From Pseudomonadota bacterium (GTDB lineage Bacteria; Desulfobacterota; Binatia; Binatales; Binataceae), in NCBI GenBank assembly GCA_021323945.1, contig JAJPKA010000020.1, forward strand, positions 868,001 through 932,000: DNA of 64,000 nucleotides, given 5' to 3'. Of the stretch, positions 9,427 to 19,511 are shown piece by piece. The position numbers and the translations under genes are program-made. Positions within the stretch are counted from its first letter, which is position 1; every line of letters begins with the position of its first letter. The notes under the pieces are model-generated. The model was not told where the DNA came from, did no database searches, and worked only from the letters and a program-made list of their open reading frames with translations.

Positions 9427-10302
9427 ATGAATCGGTATTGGTGTCTGCTCACGTTGCTCTGCGCTACAACGAGTTGTTCGACTCAGAACTATGAAACCCG
9501 CCCGTTTTTTCAACGCGAATATCAAGTCCAAAGCCACGGCCGTAAGACCGTATTCGACCATTTAGTTGAACTCGACCCGGGCACTTTTAGAGTTAAAATT
9601 GCTCCTAACTATCTTGCCAATCCTCCGGCCCGAATAGCGGTGCTACCCTTTATGGATGTCGGGCGCGCCAATTTTGTGGTCGACAAAATGTCGCTGACCT
9701 TCCGTAATGAACGCGAACGTGACAGCTGGGCATGGACTCATGCGCAACGGCTCAGAAGGGCGCTCGATGGATACTTGGCGCAGCGTGAATTCGTGGTGGC
9801 GAATCTGGACGGCGTCGACGCAGTGCTTCAAGCACGTGGTGTTGGCAATGGCAGAAAACTCATTGAAGTATCGCCGCACGACCTTGGTAGCTGGTTGGGG
9901 GTGGATGCGGTGGTGTACGGTACCGTGCAGACCTACGAAGCGTATTATTTGGGGTTGGTCGCGGCCTGGCGTGTAGGCCTGGAGATGCGGATGGTGTCAA
10001 CTCATACCGGTGAGACACTCGTTTATGCGACCGGCACGCGCTATGACACGAACCTACTCGTCGCGACAACCGTTGAGGATATGGCAATCAGCTCAGCCGA
10101 GAATCTTCTGCAGTTGCGTGACGTCAATCTTGCACGGTCCGAAGAAGAGACCTGCCGAGAGATTGTCCGACGCATACCCATCTCGCGGCAATTGCAGGAG
10201 CGCAACCAGAAAGCAGCGCTGCTGTTCGCGGCCTCGTCTAAGGATTGGATTATCGGACGCGAAATTCCGGCCATGAGCACAGGCACATCCCCACGCCGGT
10301 AA
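9427..10302 (+). CDS. DUF799/GNA1162-like lipoprotein
   Basis: The 291-residue precursor has a lipoprotein signal with lipidated Cys17 in TTSC. The body (ARIAVLPF near 60, then a region around LGVDAVVYGTVQTYE) matches the DUF799/GNA1162 outer-membrane lipoprotein family, whose fold resembles TolB N-terminal or CsgG-associated domains. In other bacteria these are encoded with CsgG- and DUF4810-type lipoproteins, but no such partners lie here. AGAGGAAAGG upstream favours the ATG at 9427 over a GTG directly before it. Confidence 0.7.
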   Translation: MNRYWCLLTLLCATTSCSTQNYETRPFFQREYQVQSHGRKTVFDHLVELDPGTFRVKIAPNYLANPPARIAVLPFMDVGRANFVVDKMSLTFRNERERDSWAWTHAQRLRRALDGYLAQREFVVANLDGVDAVLQARGVGNGRKLIEVSPHDLGSWLGVDAVVYGTVQTYEAYYLGLVAAWRVGLEMRMVSTHTGETLVYATGTRYDTNLLVATTVEDMAISSAENLLQLRDVNLARSEEETCREIVRRIPISRQLQERNQKAALLFAASSKDWIIGREIPAMSTGTSPRR

Positions 10303-10480
10303 AGGTATCGAAACTGTGCCTGATCATCGCTACCGGTCAGACGCTTCCTAAATCCGGCCCAGCCCGTTCCCCGCGCAACAAACTCTCGCTCGTGGCGCTT
10401 GCGCAATTAGCCGAAAAAACGCAGCCTGTGGATAGGAGAGGCATTAAGTGTGGCAGCTTTGATTGCTGCCGGAGTGCCAC

Positions 10481-11581
10481 ATGCATTTGGCTAGGTTTAT
10501 CAGGGAAGGTCGTAATCAAATTCTTCAGGAGTGGGAGAGATTCACGCAAAAAATCAGCGCCAACCCTCTACCCAAATGGATTCTGCGGGATCATGCAGCC
10601 GAGATCGTTGATCTGATTGCGCAGCAACTGTTGGTTCGAACCGAGGTCTGCGATGCCGCGAATGGCACTACGTTTCGAGCGGATGATTCACTCGAATATC
10701 TCGCCGGTGCCCATGTAAAAATTCGAATCGATTCGGGTTTCGACCTGGCTCAAATCGTCTCTGAATATTGCGCCTTGCGCTCCTGCGTCCTCAGCCTTTG
10801 GCGCGAACGCGAACCGGACCAATTCGCAGCTGGAGCGGCTGAAATCACCCGGTTTGATGAGATAGTGGATGCCTGCATTACCGCTGCAGTCTCCTATTAC
10901 AAAGACCATGAGAGCCAGTATCGCGACCGCTTCCTCGGCATCCTGGGTCATGATTTGCGCAATCCGATAAATGCCATCGTCCTCGCCGCCGCCGCCTTGG
11001 CGGAACAACGGCTCGACGAGACGCAGCTCAAGATCGTTACCAGCATTCAAAACAGCAGCCGGCGTTTGACCGGGATGGTTAACGACATTATCGACTTTGC
11101 GCGCGGTCGCCTTGGCAGTCCGATGCCCATCAACACTGCAGCGGCGGATTTGCGGCTCATCGCCCGGGAGGTGGTCGATGAGGTTCAAGCAGCCAATCCG
11201 GCCTGTCACATCGACTATCAAGCCGAGGGAGATTTGCAGGGCGAGTGGGACGCTGGGCGGCTCAAACAAATGGTCGCCAATTTGCTGCTTAACGCAATTC
11301 AGTATGGCACGGGAGATTTCGTCAGACTGAAAGTTGCAGGCGAAGCCGAAACTGTTGTGCTGGAGACCTACAATGAGGGCCCGCCAATTCCGCCCGAGCT
11401 TCTTCCATCAATATTTGACCCACTGGTCCGCGGGTTCGACGCCGGCCGTAATCAACAGGGTCTGGGACTTGGGTTGTTTATAGTTGACGAAATCGTGCGC
11501 GCGCACCATGGTACGATTACTGTCACTTCCTCGGAGGACGCAGGGACAGTCTTTGTGGTGCGGCTACCACGTCGCTGCTAA
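10481..11581 (+). CDS. Soluble sensor histidine kinase with RsbRD-type N-terminal domain
   Basis: The 366-residue protein lacks membrane helices. Residues 1-140 form an all-helical domain like the RsbRD_N sensor domain (RFIREGRNQILQEWE). This is followed by a HisKA domain with GHDLRNP (phospho-acceptor His157) and a HATPase_c domain with N-box NLLLNA and the GLGLGLFIVDEI G-box. It should autophosphorylate on His157, but no response regulator is adjacent, so it is an orphan kinase. The start is the ATG with GGAG 6 bp upstream rather than a TTG 18 bp earlier. Confidence 0.85.
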   Translation: MHLARFIREGRNQILQEWERFTQKISANPLPKWILRDHAAEIVDLIAQQLLVRTEVCDAANGTTFRADDSLEYLAGAHVKIRIDSGFDLAQIVSEYCALRSCVLSLWREREPDQFAAGAAEITRFDEIVDACITAAVSYYKDHESQYRDRFLGILGHDLRNPINAIVLAAAALAEQRLDETQLKIVTSIQNSSRRLTGMVNDIIDFARGRLGSPMPINTAAADLRLIAREVVDEVQAANPACHIDYQAEGDLQGEWDAGRLKQMVANLLLNAIQYGTGDFVRLKVAGEAETVVLETYNEGPPIPPELLPSIFDPLVRGFDAGRNQQGLGLGLFIVDEIVRAHHGTITVTSSEDAGTVFVVRLPRRC

Positions 11582-11700
11582 TCGTCGTTGACGCGACGTT
11601 CTGATGTCTATACTCAAGCAAACGTATCGCTTTTTTCGACTTCCTTTGCCACACGACTCGTGCGAACGATTTTCACGCAGAAAGTCGCGGCGGTCCCAGC

Positions 11701-12813
11701 TTACACGGTAAAGCCGTACAGATGAGCTGCATTCTCGCGGATCAGCCGACGGCGATCCTCCGGCGGCACATTTTGAAAGTCGCGCTCTACCACCTCGCGA
11801 GAGTGAGGCCACGTAGCAGCTTGATGTGGATAGTCAGTGGACCACATGAAATTGGTACGACCGGCGCTAAAGTGAGTATATGTCCTGATTCCCTCGGGAT
11901 CATCGATGAACGTGGCGTAGACCTGACGGGCAAAATATTCACTCGGCTTTAATGACAGGGAGATACTATAACCCTGCTTCCAGCGTCGATAGTACTTGTC
12001 GGCGCGCTCCATTAGGAACGGTACCCAGCCAATGTCGTTCTCGGCCGAGACGATTTTTAAGCCTGGGAAGCGCTCGAACACACCCCCAAATATCATGCTT
12101 AATATCGTGTTCTGGACATCCAGGGTGCGAGCAACTGCCCGGGTATAGAAGAGGGCCCGGTCAGTCTCCGCCAGTGAATCGTGTTTGGCTGTACCGAGGT
12201 GGAGCGAAAGCGGCATCTCATTATCCTGAGCCACGGCCCACAGTGAATCGTATAGTGGAAGATGGTAAGGTCGCTCTGCTGGTGGCGAGGCCCAGATCAA
12301 GCCGCCCTTGAGACCAATTTTGCGACAGCGCGCGAGCTCCTTGGCTCCCTCATCTGGATCATATAGCGAAATAAGGCCCAGGCCTGCGAAACGATCGGGC
12401 GCGTAGTTGACAAACTCGGCCAACCAATCGTTATAAGCGCGGAAGCAGGCCTGTTGGAATTCGGGCTCCTCTATACGGAAAAGGGCGAATCCAAAAGTCG
12501 TGTAAAGTACCGCACATTCGACTCCGTCGATTTCCATATCCTTGAGCCGGGCCGCCGGGTCCCATCCCCCGGGCAAAGCGCTATCGAGTCCGGATTCGAG
12601 AAACTTTTCGTCGAAAGTCTGGCCGGCGGCGAACACGCCCGCAACCCGCATATTGTTGTGGCGGTCCACCACAAAGAATTCGCCTTTTTGACCTGCAAAA
12701 TTTCGGACGATACGAGGTGCGCGGTCGCGAAAGCGCCGCTCCAGCCGTTCGGTCCAGACCTGGGGTGGCTCGCACATATGAGCATCGGCGTCGATAATTT
12801 TGTAGGATTCCAT
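11701..12813 (-). CDS. Amidohydrolase_2 family metal-dependent hydrolase
   Basis: This 370-residue TIM-barrel protein opens with IIDADAHMCEP, the D-x-D-x-H-x-x-EP variant of the first metal motif (His12). It has SLHLGT near 200, SAENDIGW near 254 and the late WSTDYPH near 325. This is the ACMSD/aminocarboxymuconate decarboxylase-like amidohydrolase_2 family, which decarboxylates or hydrolyses cyclic substrates. Similar genes are common in soil bacteria near acyl-CoA metabolism genes. The substrate is unknown. It stands alone upstream of ftsH on the same strand, with about 110 bp between. Confidence 0.85.
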   Translation of the reverse strand: MESYKIIDADAHMCEPPQVWTERLERRFRDRAPRIVRNFAGQKGEFFVVDRHNNMRVAGVFAAGQTFDEKFLESGLDSALPGGWDPAARLKDMEIDGVECAVLYTTFGFALFRIEEPEFQQACFRAYNDWLAEFVNYAPDRFAGLGLISLYDPDEGAKELARCRKIGLKGGLIWASPPAERPYHLPLYDSLWAVAQDNEMPLSLHLGTAKHDSLAETDRALFYTRAVARTLDVQNTILSMIFGGVFERFPGLKIVSAENDIGWVPFLMERADKYYRRWKQGYSISLSLKPSEYFARQVYATFIDDPEGIRTYTHFSAGRTNFMWSTDYPHQAATWPHSREVVERDFQNVPPEDRRRLIRENAAHLYGFTV

Positions 12814-12924
12814 CTTCTGACCCTTTCCGCGATTGTCGCGACTAAGACTCAGAGCAGGACCTTAAAGATATCACCCTGAGATTTGCCCTCAGAGCGTGCG
12901 CGCTTTTAGTTCGATAGTCGCTTC

Positions 12925-15033
12925 TTAACGCGGTGGGCGCGATTGACGCAAGGGAATTGCTTCTCCCCCCGGCCCGTCAGCGGTTGCAGGATCGGCCGCG
13001 ACCGGTTGCGGGCGGGGACCGAGCAGCTGGACCAGCCGGTCGAGGCTGACGGTTTCTTCATCGAGCAGCGTGGCGGCCAACGCATCCAGGTAATGACGCA
13101 AATCCAGCAGCTGCCGCCGTACCTGCTGATGGACCTCGTTGAGGAGCCCTCTCACCTCAAGGTCGATCTCCGCCGCGGTTGCCTCGCTATAATCGGACCG
13201 CTGCGAGAGCTCATAGCCGAGGAATGGCTGCTGCTCATCGGCACGGAAAGCAATCAGTCCAAGTTTCCCCATACCCCACCTGGTGACCATCCGGCGTGCC
13301 AGGCGGGTTGCCTCCACCAAGTCATTCTCGGCACCGGTCGTTACGTCGCCAAAGACAATCTCCTCAGCGGTACGTCCGCCCAGCATGACGGCCAGACGGG
13401 CGTAGAGATATGATTGGCTCAGATTGTGACGATCCTCACCGGGAACCTGTTCAGTAACTCCGAGCGCCTGACCGTGTGGAACTATTGTGACCTTCTGGAC
13501 TGGATCAGCGGCAGGAGTGAACCAGGCCACCACCGCGTGACCGGCCTCGTGATAGGCGATAAGCCTGCGTTCCTTGGGATCGATGAGCTGTGGATGGGCA
13601 GCGCCTAGACGAATCTTATCGTGTGCTTCTTCAAAGTCCGCCATCCCGACCGCGCGGCGATTGCGCCGTGCGGCGGCCAACGCGGCTTCGTTGCAAAGAT
13701 TTGCCAGGTCAGCTCCACTAAGGCCGATGGTCATGCCGGCGAGCGTTGCGAAATCCACGTCATCAGCCAGCCGCATCGACCGCGTATGGATGCGCAAAAT
13801 TGCTTCGCGGCCTTTGCGATCCGGCATTCCGACCACGACTTGCCGATCAAAGCGTCCGGGGCGCAACAGTGCCGGATCGAGCACATCGGGCCGATTAGTA
13901 GCCGCGAGGATAATCACCTCCTGTCGGGGGTCGAACCCGTCGAGTTCGCCCAACAGCTGATTGAGCGTCTGTTCGCGCTCGTCATTAACGGTGCCGACGC
14001 CCGCTCCGCGGCGGCGCCCGACCGCATCCAGCTCATCAATAAACAGAATCGCTGGAGCTGCTTCCTTGGCTTGTCGAAACAGATCGCGCACGCGGCTTGC
14101 TCCCACGCCCACAAACATTTCGACGAACTCTGAAGCGTTAATCGAGAAGAACGGTACCCGTGCCTCCCCAGCCACAGCGCGGGCCATCAGGGTTTTGCCA
14201 GTGCCGGGCGGTCCAACCAACAGCACGCCTTTGGGAATACGAGCTCCTAGTTCATGGTACTTGGCCGGATTGGTCAGAAAGTCAACTTCTTCTTGCAATT
14301 CCGCCTTGGCTTCATCTGCACCCGCGACGTCCGCGAAGGTGACGTCGGGCTTTTCGGCTGAATAGCGTCGTGCCTTGATCCGGCCGAAGCCGAACATACC
14401 TGATTGGGCCCTGCTGCTCTTGGCAGCCATCCACCAGAAAAATCCAATCAACAGCAGCATCGGGACCCAATTGGCCAAGAGCGACATCAGCCAGGAGTTG
14501 GCGGGTGACGATGAAACCTCGATCGCCACATGATGGTGCTCGAGCAGACCGATTAGCTGCGGGTCGCCGATCGCGCTTGGGAAGATAGTGCGAAACTTGG
14601 AGTAACGGGCGGGCGTGAGATTGGCCGTGGCCTCATGCGCCGACTTTGTTTTCTCCCCTTCGCGCTGTGAGTTGACACCGCTCCTGCTCGACGAAGCCGG
14701 AGTCGAAACCTGCGGAGTGGCGGTTGCGGCGGGTGGCTGAGAAGGTGTCGGCCACAGCAGCGGGGTGACAAATTCGCCGGTAATATCGTCCCCGACTATG
14801 TGGACCTTTGAGACATTATTTTCTCGTACCTGGTCCAAAAACGTCGAATACGGGATACTGACGACGCTGCTGCGAGACGGCCACCAGGCGAAAAGATTCC
14901 AAACCAGCAACGAGGCAAAGATGAGCCACCAAAGCCATAGATTTTGCCGCAATTGCTGACGCGAATCCGGCTCGCGCGGCGGCCGTTTCGAGGTTAATCT
15001 GTCCGGACGTTGCTTGGGTTCGAGTGAAGGCAT
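12925..15033 (-). CDS. ftsH: ATP-dependent zinc metalloprotease FtsH
   Basis: FtsH degrades membrane and regulatory proteins at the inner membrane. The 702-residue sequence has membrane helices at about 32-51 and 183-202, Walker A GPPGTGKT at 274-281, Walker B FIDELDA near 331, the AAA second region of homology near 380-395, and the zinc motif HEAGH at 495-499. The periplasmic segment between the helices is about 130 residues, longer than typical, because of a Pro/Ser/Thr/Ala-rich stretch at about 94-140. The C-terminus ends in a disordered Pro-rich tail. All catalytic elements are intact. Confidence 0.96.
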   Translation of the reverse strand: MPSLEPKQRPDRLTSKRPPREPDSRQQLRQNLWLWWLIFASLLVWNLFAWWPSRSSVVSIPYSTFLDQVRENNVSKVHIVGDDITGEFVTPLLWPTPSQPPAATATPQVSTPASSSRSGVNSQREGEKTKSAHEATANLTPARYSKFRTIFPSAIGDPQLIGLLEHHHVAIEVSSSPANSWLMSLLANWVPMLLLIGFFWWMAAKSSRAQSGMFGFGRIKARRYSAEKPDVTFADVAGADEAKAELQEEVDFLTNPAKYHELGARIPKGVLLVGPPGTGKTLMARAVAGEARVPFFSINASEFVEMFVGVGASRVRDLFRQAKEAAPAILFIDELDAVGRRRGAGVGTVNDEREQTLNQLLGELDGFDPRQEVIILAATNRPDVLDPALLRPGRFDRQVVVGMPDRKGREAILRIHTRSMRLADDVDFATLAGMTIGLSGADLANLCNEAALAAARRNRRAVGMADFEEAHDKIRLGAAHPQLIDPKERRLIAYHEAGHAVVAWFTPAADPVQKVTIVPHGQALGVTEQVPGEDRHNLSQSYLYARLAVMLGGRTAEEIVFGDVTTGAENDLVEATRLARRMVTRWGMGKLGLIAFRADEQQPFLGYELSQRSDYSEATAAEIDLEVRGLLNEVHQQVRRQLLDLRHYLDALAATLLDEETVSLDRLVQLLGPRPQPVAADPATADGPGGEAIPLRQSRPPR

Positions 15034-15067
15034 TGACTCAGATCGGAACTTGCAGTTCCCAGCGTCA

Positions 15068-15502
15068 TTAACCAGCTCTCAGTGTAACCATGGCCACGGT
15101 GGACTCGCGCGCGACGCGTTCGCCGCTACTCCCAACGAGGTGCTTAAGACTGCGACGATCGCAGGTCGCCTTCACGGCTAGGTTGGCCCCGAGTCGCTCC
15201 TGGACCGTGGCTACCACGTCGCCGGGTTTCCCGATTGCGAAAGTCGGCTCATTCTTGATGCCTGGCGGAGCCTGAGCTGCCTGATTCCCAACTTGCAACC
15301 GCGCGGCTGACACCTGCGAATCACACGAATTGGCGTCGGGATATGCCTGCGCCTCGCCCTGTGCAGTCCAAAAATTAATCGGTAGGGTATACAGGGCAGG
15401 GTTGGTCCTCGCCAAATTGTCAGCTAACGATATCGCCTGAGCGAGCGGTTGTGCTGCGACAATTGCAACCAGGTACAAGATCTTACGGTACGAAAAAGAC
15501 AA
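15068..15502 (-). CDS. Small exported protein of unknown function
   Basis: This 144-residue protein starts with a signal peptide (basic SFSYRK, hydrophobic core, AQA cleavage site near residue 23). I do not recognise the mature part. It has two cysteines (C60, C114), possibly a disulfide. The TTG start is supported by GGAG 8 bp upstream and an in-frame TGA directly before it. It lies 34 bp upstream of ftsH on the same strand and could be cotranscribed. It could also be a chance frame, so confidence is moderate. Confidence 0.5.
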   Translation of the reverse strand: MSFSYRKILYLVAIVAAQPLAQAISLADNLARTNPALYTLPINFWTAQGEAQAYPDANSCDSQVSAARLQVGNQAAQAPPGIKNEPTFAIGKPGDVVATVQERLGANLAVKATCDRRSLKHLVGSSGERVARESTVAMVTLRAG

Positions 15503-15678
15503 TCAGGATTCTCCGGTTTTGCAACGGTAGATCACATCGCAATCATATCATGTCCGCCCTGGCACCCGCGAAAGCTATAAGGCAGCAAATCGCAGCCGAG
15601 AAGGGCGCCGACTGCTTTATCGGCGCGAGCCCACCGCAAAAAAGTGTCCAGTTAGGCTCAATCGAGCCCTGACTCGCC

Positions 15679-16632
15679 TTACTGCTCGAAGTAGCGACGC
15701 GGATTCTCGACCATCATCGTATTGATCTTTTCTTCGGGAACACCCGCGTTCCGCAGGGCGGGCAAGATATGTTTAAAGATGTGGGTTGGTTCCCAATTGC
15801 GTATGGTCTCCATTATTTCAGGGGATAGACCAAGACCGCGGCCCAGAACGCAGGCGACGGAATCGTGCGACAGCACGATCTGTCGTTCGAAGCCGATTCC
15901 CAGTAGCCCGATCAAGGCCGCCAGTCGTAGTCGATCGGGTTGAAGAAACTCCAACCCAAAACGATCGAAGCCCAGGTAGCATCCACGGTCCAGCATGTCC
16001 GTGTGATAGCGGAGGTCGGCAGAGCCGCAACTATGGCCAATGATGACTTTGCGTAGATCTACTCCCTCGGACTCGAAAATATCGAGTTGCTCGCGTCCCA
16101 TCGTGCCATCATCCGTATGCGTTGTAATCGGCGCGCCCGTGCGCTTGGAAGCACGAGCGGCCGCGCGCAGGCATTTCTCTTCGTATTCGGTAATCCGATC
16201 CTTACCGGTCGCGCATTTGATGAGGGCGGCCTTGATTCCGGTTTCGCCTATTCCTTCTGTCAATTCGGCCGTGTAGATGTCGGCAATTTCATCAGCAGAA
16301 CGCTGCTTCATGTATACGGTGTTGCCGAGATCCTCTTTGTACAAGCCGGTCGTGCAGATGATATTTACCCCGCTCGCATCCGCTACCTCAGCCATGAAGA
16401 CGACGTCGCGCCCGATATCATTGGGGCAGGGATCGAGAAAGGTGCTGAGCCCCAGATCCTTGAGCTCCTTCAATCGCTCGACCGCTCGTTTAAGGGCGGT
16501 CTTGCGGTCAAAGCGCGGCGCCTTGCAATCAAGTTCCCATCCAGCCCAGCCGACGAGCAGATGCTCGTGCATCAAGGTGGTGCCGAGCTTGTCCGTGGTG
16601 ACGGTTCCAGTAACCGTGTTGATCGTCTTCAT
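15679..16632 (-). CDS. Phosphotriesterase-family hydrolase
   Basis: The 317-residue TIM barrel keeps the binuclear metal centre of the phosphotriesterase family: HEH (His22, His24), the carboxylatable Lys139 in LIKCATG, His172 in TTHTDDG, His200 in IGHSCGSAD and Asp257 in LSHDS. Family members act as lactonases, organophosphate hydrolases or carboxyl-esterases. This subgroup in soil bacteria is most often lactonase-like, but the substrate is not determined. Start and length are typical. It is monocistronic, with the FMN oxidase gene upstream. Confidence 0.88.
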   Translation of the reverse strand: MKTINTVTGTVTTDKLGTTLMHEHLLVGWAGWELDCKAPRFDRKTALKRAVERLKELKDLGLSTFLDPCPNDIGRDVVFMAEVADASGVNIICTTGLYKEDLGNTVYMKQRSADEIADIYTAELTEGIGETGIKAALIKCATGKDRITEYEEKCLRAAARASKRTGAPITTHTDDGTMGREQLDIFESEGVDLRKVIIGHSCGSADLRYHTDMLDRGCYLGFDRFGLEFLQPDRLRLAALIGLLGIGFERQIVLSHDSVACVLGRGLGLSPEIMETIRNWEPTHIFKHILPALRNAGVPEEKINTMMVENPRRYFEQ

Positions 16633-17025
16633 TGCTCCTTAGACTCCTCTGGCGGTGAAAGCTAAAAGAGTGGGTGGCACCGGGCGTGGTCGGCCTGCGG
16701 GGTCATCTCGATTGCTCACGTCTTCGTTTGCTGTCGGTTGCAAGCCCCACAGCCCGAAACTTGTTACCCATGGCCCGCGGTCAAATTAGTCCCGTGCGGC
16801 TGAGCTGGTCAATGTGCAGATCCGCAATCTTACGCTTCAACCGCTCCGCTAGGTGTTGGCATTCGGTGGCAAAGCTGGATCGTTTTGGCCATTGATCGCC
16901 CAGCGACGGTCGAGTTACCTCAGTACAGGTCCATAATGGCCGCGACGCTATCCCGGGTTGGGACCATAGTGTGGACTCGTTGCGGCCGCGCACCGGTCGG
17001 AACCCAATCGACCAAAGCTGCATAC
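16633..17025. other. Intergenic region without recognised gene
   Basis: These 393 bp separate two same-strand genes. An 80-codon minus-strand frame (16781-17023) has no recognised domain and no good ribosome site, so I do not annotate it. A promoter for the phosphotriesterase-family gene is expected here but no clear hexamers were found. Confidence 0.4.
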
Positions 17026-18192
17026 TTACGGCTTACCGTCGTAAACGAAACTGGCATCGAGCTGATCAAGGCTGGGACAGCCGATCTGTCCCATCGTCAG
17101 ATCGATTTCGCGGCGAAGAATACTGATTGCTTTGCGCACGCCGGCGATACCCGCTGCGGCAGCGCCATACAGGGTGGCGCGCCCGACGAACACAAAACGT
17201 GCTCCTAGGGCCAAGGCAATGATAATATCGGCTCCGCGCCTGATGCCACTGTCGAGCATCACCGTGACGCGATCTCCCACCACACGACAAATCGTTGGGA
17301 GAACTTCAATCGACGCCGGCGCTCGATCGAGCTGTCGCCCGCCATGATTAGACACGATGATACCATCGACACCCAGGTCGGCCGCACGAACCGCGTCATC
17401 CTTGTTCAGAATGCCTTTGACCACCAGGTGTCGCGGCCAGAGCTTGCGAAATTTCTCGAGGTCCGCCCAGGTTGCGACCGACGGCATTTGCGTCGAAACA
17501 AAATCCGCAACTTGGTCAGCATTCGAGCCGGGCGGCGCATACGGCGCCCAGTTTTCCATCAAGGGCGTGCCATAGCGCAGATACTCCGCCATCCACCGCG
17601 GATGGGTGAGCGCCTCGAGCATGATCGGAAAGGTCATTTTGAGAGGCCGTCCGAAGCCATTGCGAATGTTACGCTCGCGCTTGGCCGCAACCGGCACGTC
17701 GACTGTGAGCACCAGCGTTCCAAGGCCTGCATCGCGAGCGCGCCGAATCAAATCCTCGGATATCTTCGGATCCTGCGCGGCATATAGCTGATACCAGGTG
17801 TGGGCGGGCGCAACCTGGGCAGCAGCTTCGATGGAACCCGTGCTGGCGCCCGACATGATAAACGGGATGTTGGCCCGTGCTGCCGATTCGGCCAACATCA
17901 AGTCGGCGCCGTGACGAAACAGGCCGGCAGCACCAGTTGGCGAAATTCCGAATGGACTCGAATAGACGCGGTCGAACAGCTTGGCCGTCTGATCGCGTCT
18001 GGTGACGTCTACCAGGTAGCGCGGCATCAAGCAAAAACGCGTAAATGCTGCTTCATTGCGCGCAATTCCGAGTTCATCCTCTACTCCGCCTTCGATAAAG
18101 TCGAATGCCACCTTGGGAAGGCGCCGCTTCGCCATTCTATGAAGGTCTTCGATATTGATTGCCTTTTCGAGCTTCATCTCAGTCTTGGCCAC
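17026..18192 (-). CDS. FMN-dependent alpha-hydroxy-acid oxidase/dehydrogenase
   Basis: The 388-residue protein belongs to the lactate/mandelate/glycolate oxidase family and oxidises L-2-hydroxy acids to 2-keto acids with FMN. It has the active-site motif SNHGGRQLD (281-289, base His283, Arg286), Lys259 binding the flavin N1 region, Tyr134 and Tyr137, and the FMN-phosphate motif DSGIRRG near 317. An insertion at about 185-235 is in the position of the variable loop that acts as membrane anchor in mandelate dehydrogenase. Whether it uses O2 or the respiratory chain is unknown. It is preceded 50 bp upstream by the MAPEG gene on the same strand. Confidence 0.9.
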   Translation of the reverse strand: MAKTEMKLEKAINIEDLHRMAKRRLPKVAFDFIEGGVEDELGIARNEAAFTRFCLMPRYLVDVTRRDQTAKLFDRVYSSPFGISPTGAAGLFRHGADLMLAESAARANIPFIMSGASTGSIEAAAQVAPAHTWYQLYAAQDPKISEDLIRRARDAGLGTLVLTVDVPVAAKRERNIRNGFGRPLKMTFPIMLEALTHPRWMAEYLRYGTPLMENWAPYAPPGSNADQVADFVSTQMPSVATWADLEKFRKLWPRHLVVKGILNKDDAVRAADLGVDGIIVSNHGGRQLDRAPASIEVLPTICRVVGDRVTVMLDSGIRRGADIIIALALGARFVFVGRATLYGAAAAGIAGVRKAISILRREIDLTMGQIGCPSLDQLDASFVYDGKP

Positions 18193-18242
18193 CTTCGGAG
18201 AGTCATTTGCTCGCGCGGGCCGGCGGCGGCTTGCGCTTTAAA

Positions 18243-18662
18243 CTAGACAACGACGGCAATGAACAAATGGATCATCAACGCCAGCATCGTCAACGCGCCG
18301 ACCGCAAAGGCTATCGTCCGGCCGGGTTGAATCGCATTAAGGTAGCAAAGTGTGTGAGTGATGCGGCCCAGCATAAACAAAACGCAGTAGACAATAAACG
18401 CGCCGGCTGCTAAACCTGCGTAGACATAAATCCAGGCGAGAATCAGGAATATAGGGATGTTTTCAAGGTCATTGCGCCAAGCCTTGCTCGCCCGTTCCAC
18501 GAGCGGCGGTTCTGACGAGGCCAGTTTTGCACCGAAGGCCTTGGCATCCTCGGGGTTAGTGAAAGCCCCCGCGTTGAGGCGTGCACGACCTTGCACGACG
18601 GCAAGAGCCGCCATCTTTAGCGCAAGTACGATCGCTGTTATCGTGTACATTCGCAGCAACAT
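18243..18662 (-). CDS. MAPEG-family integral membrane protein
   Basis: The 139-residue protein has four predicted membrane helices and the MAPEG pattern ERASKAWRNDLENIP (residues about 55-70) and RITHTLCYL followed by QPGR. This is closest to microsomal glutathione S-transferase 1. The family conjugates glutathione or reduces lipid hydroperoxides in the membrane. Catalytic activity in bacteria is often untested. It probably shares a transcript with the downstream hydroxy-acid oxidase. Confidence 0.85.
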   Translation of the reverse strand: MLLRMYTITAIVLALKMAALAVVQGRARLNAGAFTNPEDAKAFGAKLASSEPPLVERASKAWRNDLENIPIFLILAWIYVYAGLAAGAFIVYCVLFMLGRITHTLCYLNAIQPGRTIAFAVGALTMLALMIHLFIAVVV

Positions 18663-18905
18663 GGCTCACCTACTCCATTGCGATGGCGGTCACAATCCCG
18701 ATTCTGCTCGCAACTAGCTGCGCTTAAATACATCTGAATCGATTCTTCGTAAACTTCCTCCCTAATGTTATCGCGCATCACTCACGGCCGGGGTGGGGCG
18801 CCCCCGGGTGCGGACGAAAAGAGTAGAAAACTCGTGGTTGCTGCTCTCAAGTCGACATTGGCGGTGCTGGTCGAGTAGAGGGCTGAGGCGAGGTGGATAA
18901 GGATC

Positions 18906-19511
18906 GTGCTCGATAGCTTTATGACTGCGTTGTCGACCTGGATCGTCGCTACGATCGCGGCGATGGGGTATGGCGGCGTCGTCCTGATGATGGCGGCTGA
19001 GAGCGCGTGTGTGCCGTTGCCCTCGGAAGTTATAATGCCTTTTTCCGGCTACCTGGTTGCTAGCGGGAGATTCGACCTCAATCTGGTGGCGCTTGCGGGT
19101 GCGTTAGGCTGCCTTCTCGGTTCCGCGATCGCGTATCATTTGGGTGCAACGGGGGGTCGATGGGTGTTCGAGCGTTACGGCCGCTACTTTCTCATTAGTT
19201 CGCACGAACTCAGGATAGCCGAAGAGTTTTTCAACCGTTGGGGCGCGCCGGCGGTCTTCTTTAGTCGCCTGCTGCCGGTAATTCGTACCTTTATTTCATT
19301 TCCTGCCGGCGTGGCCCGGATGCGACTTGTACCATTCGTCTTCTACACGTTAACCGGTTCTTATTTTTGGTGCCTCGGGTTAGCCTATGTTGGACGCCAG
19401 CTCGGCCGTCATTGGCAATCGATAGGGCCATATTTTCATCGATTCGACGGCCTTATGGTAATCGCCATGGCGGTTGCGGCTCTATGGATGGTGTGGCGGC
19501 GACTTAGTTGA
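18906..19511 (+). CDS. DedA-family membrane protein
   Basis: This 201-residue protein shows the DedA/VTT signature: an acidic ESACVPLPSEVIMPFSG segment with the conserved Glu and Pro near residues 32-48, and the RLLPVIRTFISFPAG motif near 128-142, with re-entrant and transmembrane helices. DedA proteins act as lipid-carrier transporters or scramblases needed for envelope homeostasis. A GTG start with AAGGA upstream is used here. An ATG five codons later is an alternative. It stands alone between divergent and convergent neighbours. Confidence 0.9.
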   Translation: MLDSFMTALSTWIVATIAAMGYGGVVLMMAAESACVPLPSEVIMPFSGYLVASGRFDLNLVALAGALGCLLGSAIAYHLGATGGRWVFERYGRYFLISSHELRIAEEFFNRWGAPAVFFSRLLPVIRTFISFPAGVARMRLVPFVFYTLTGSYFWCLGLAYVGRQLGRHWQSIGPYFHRFDGLMVIAMAVAALWMVWRRLS

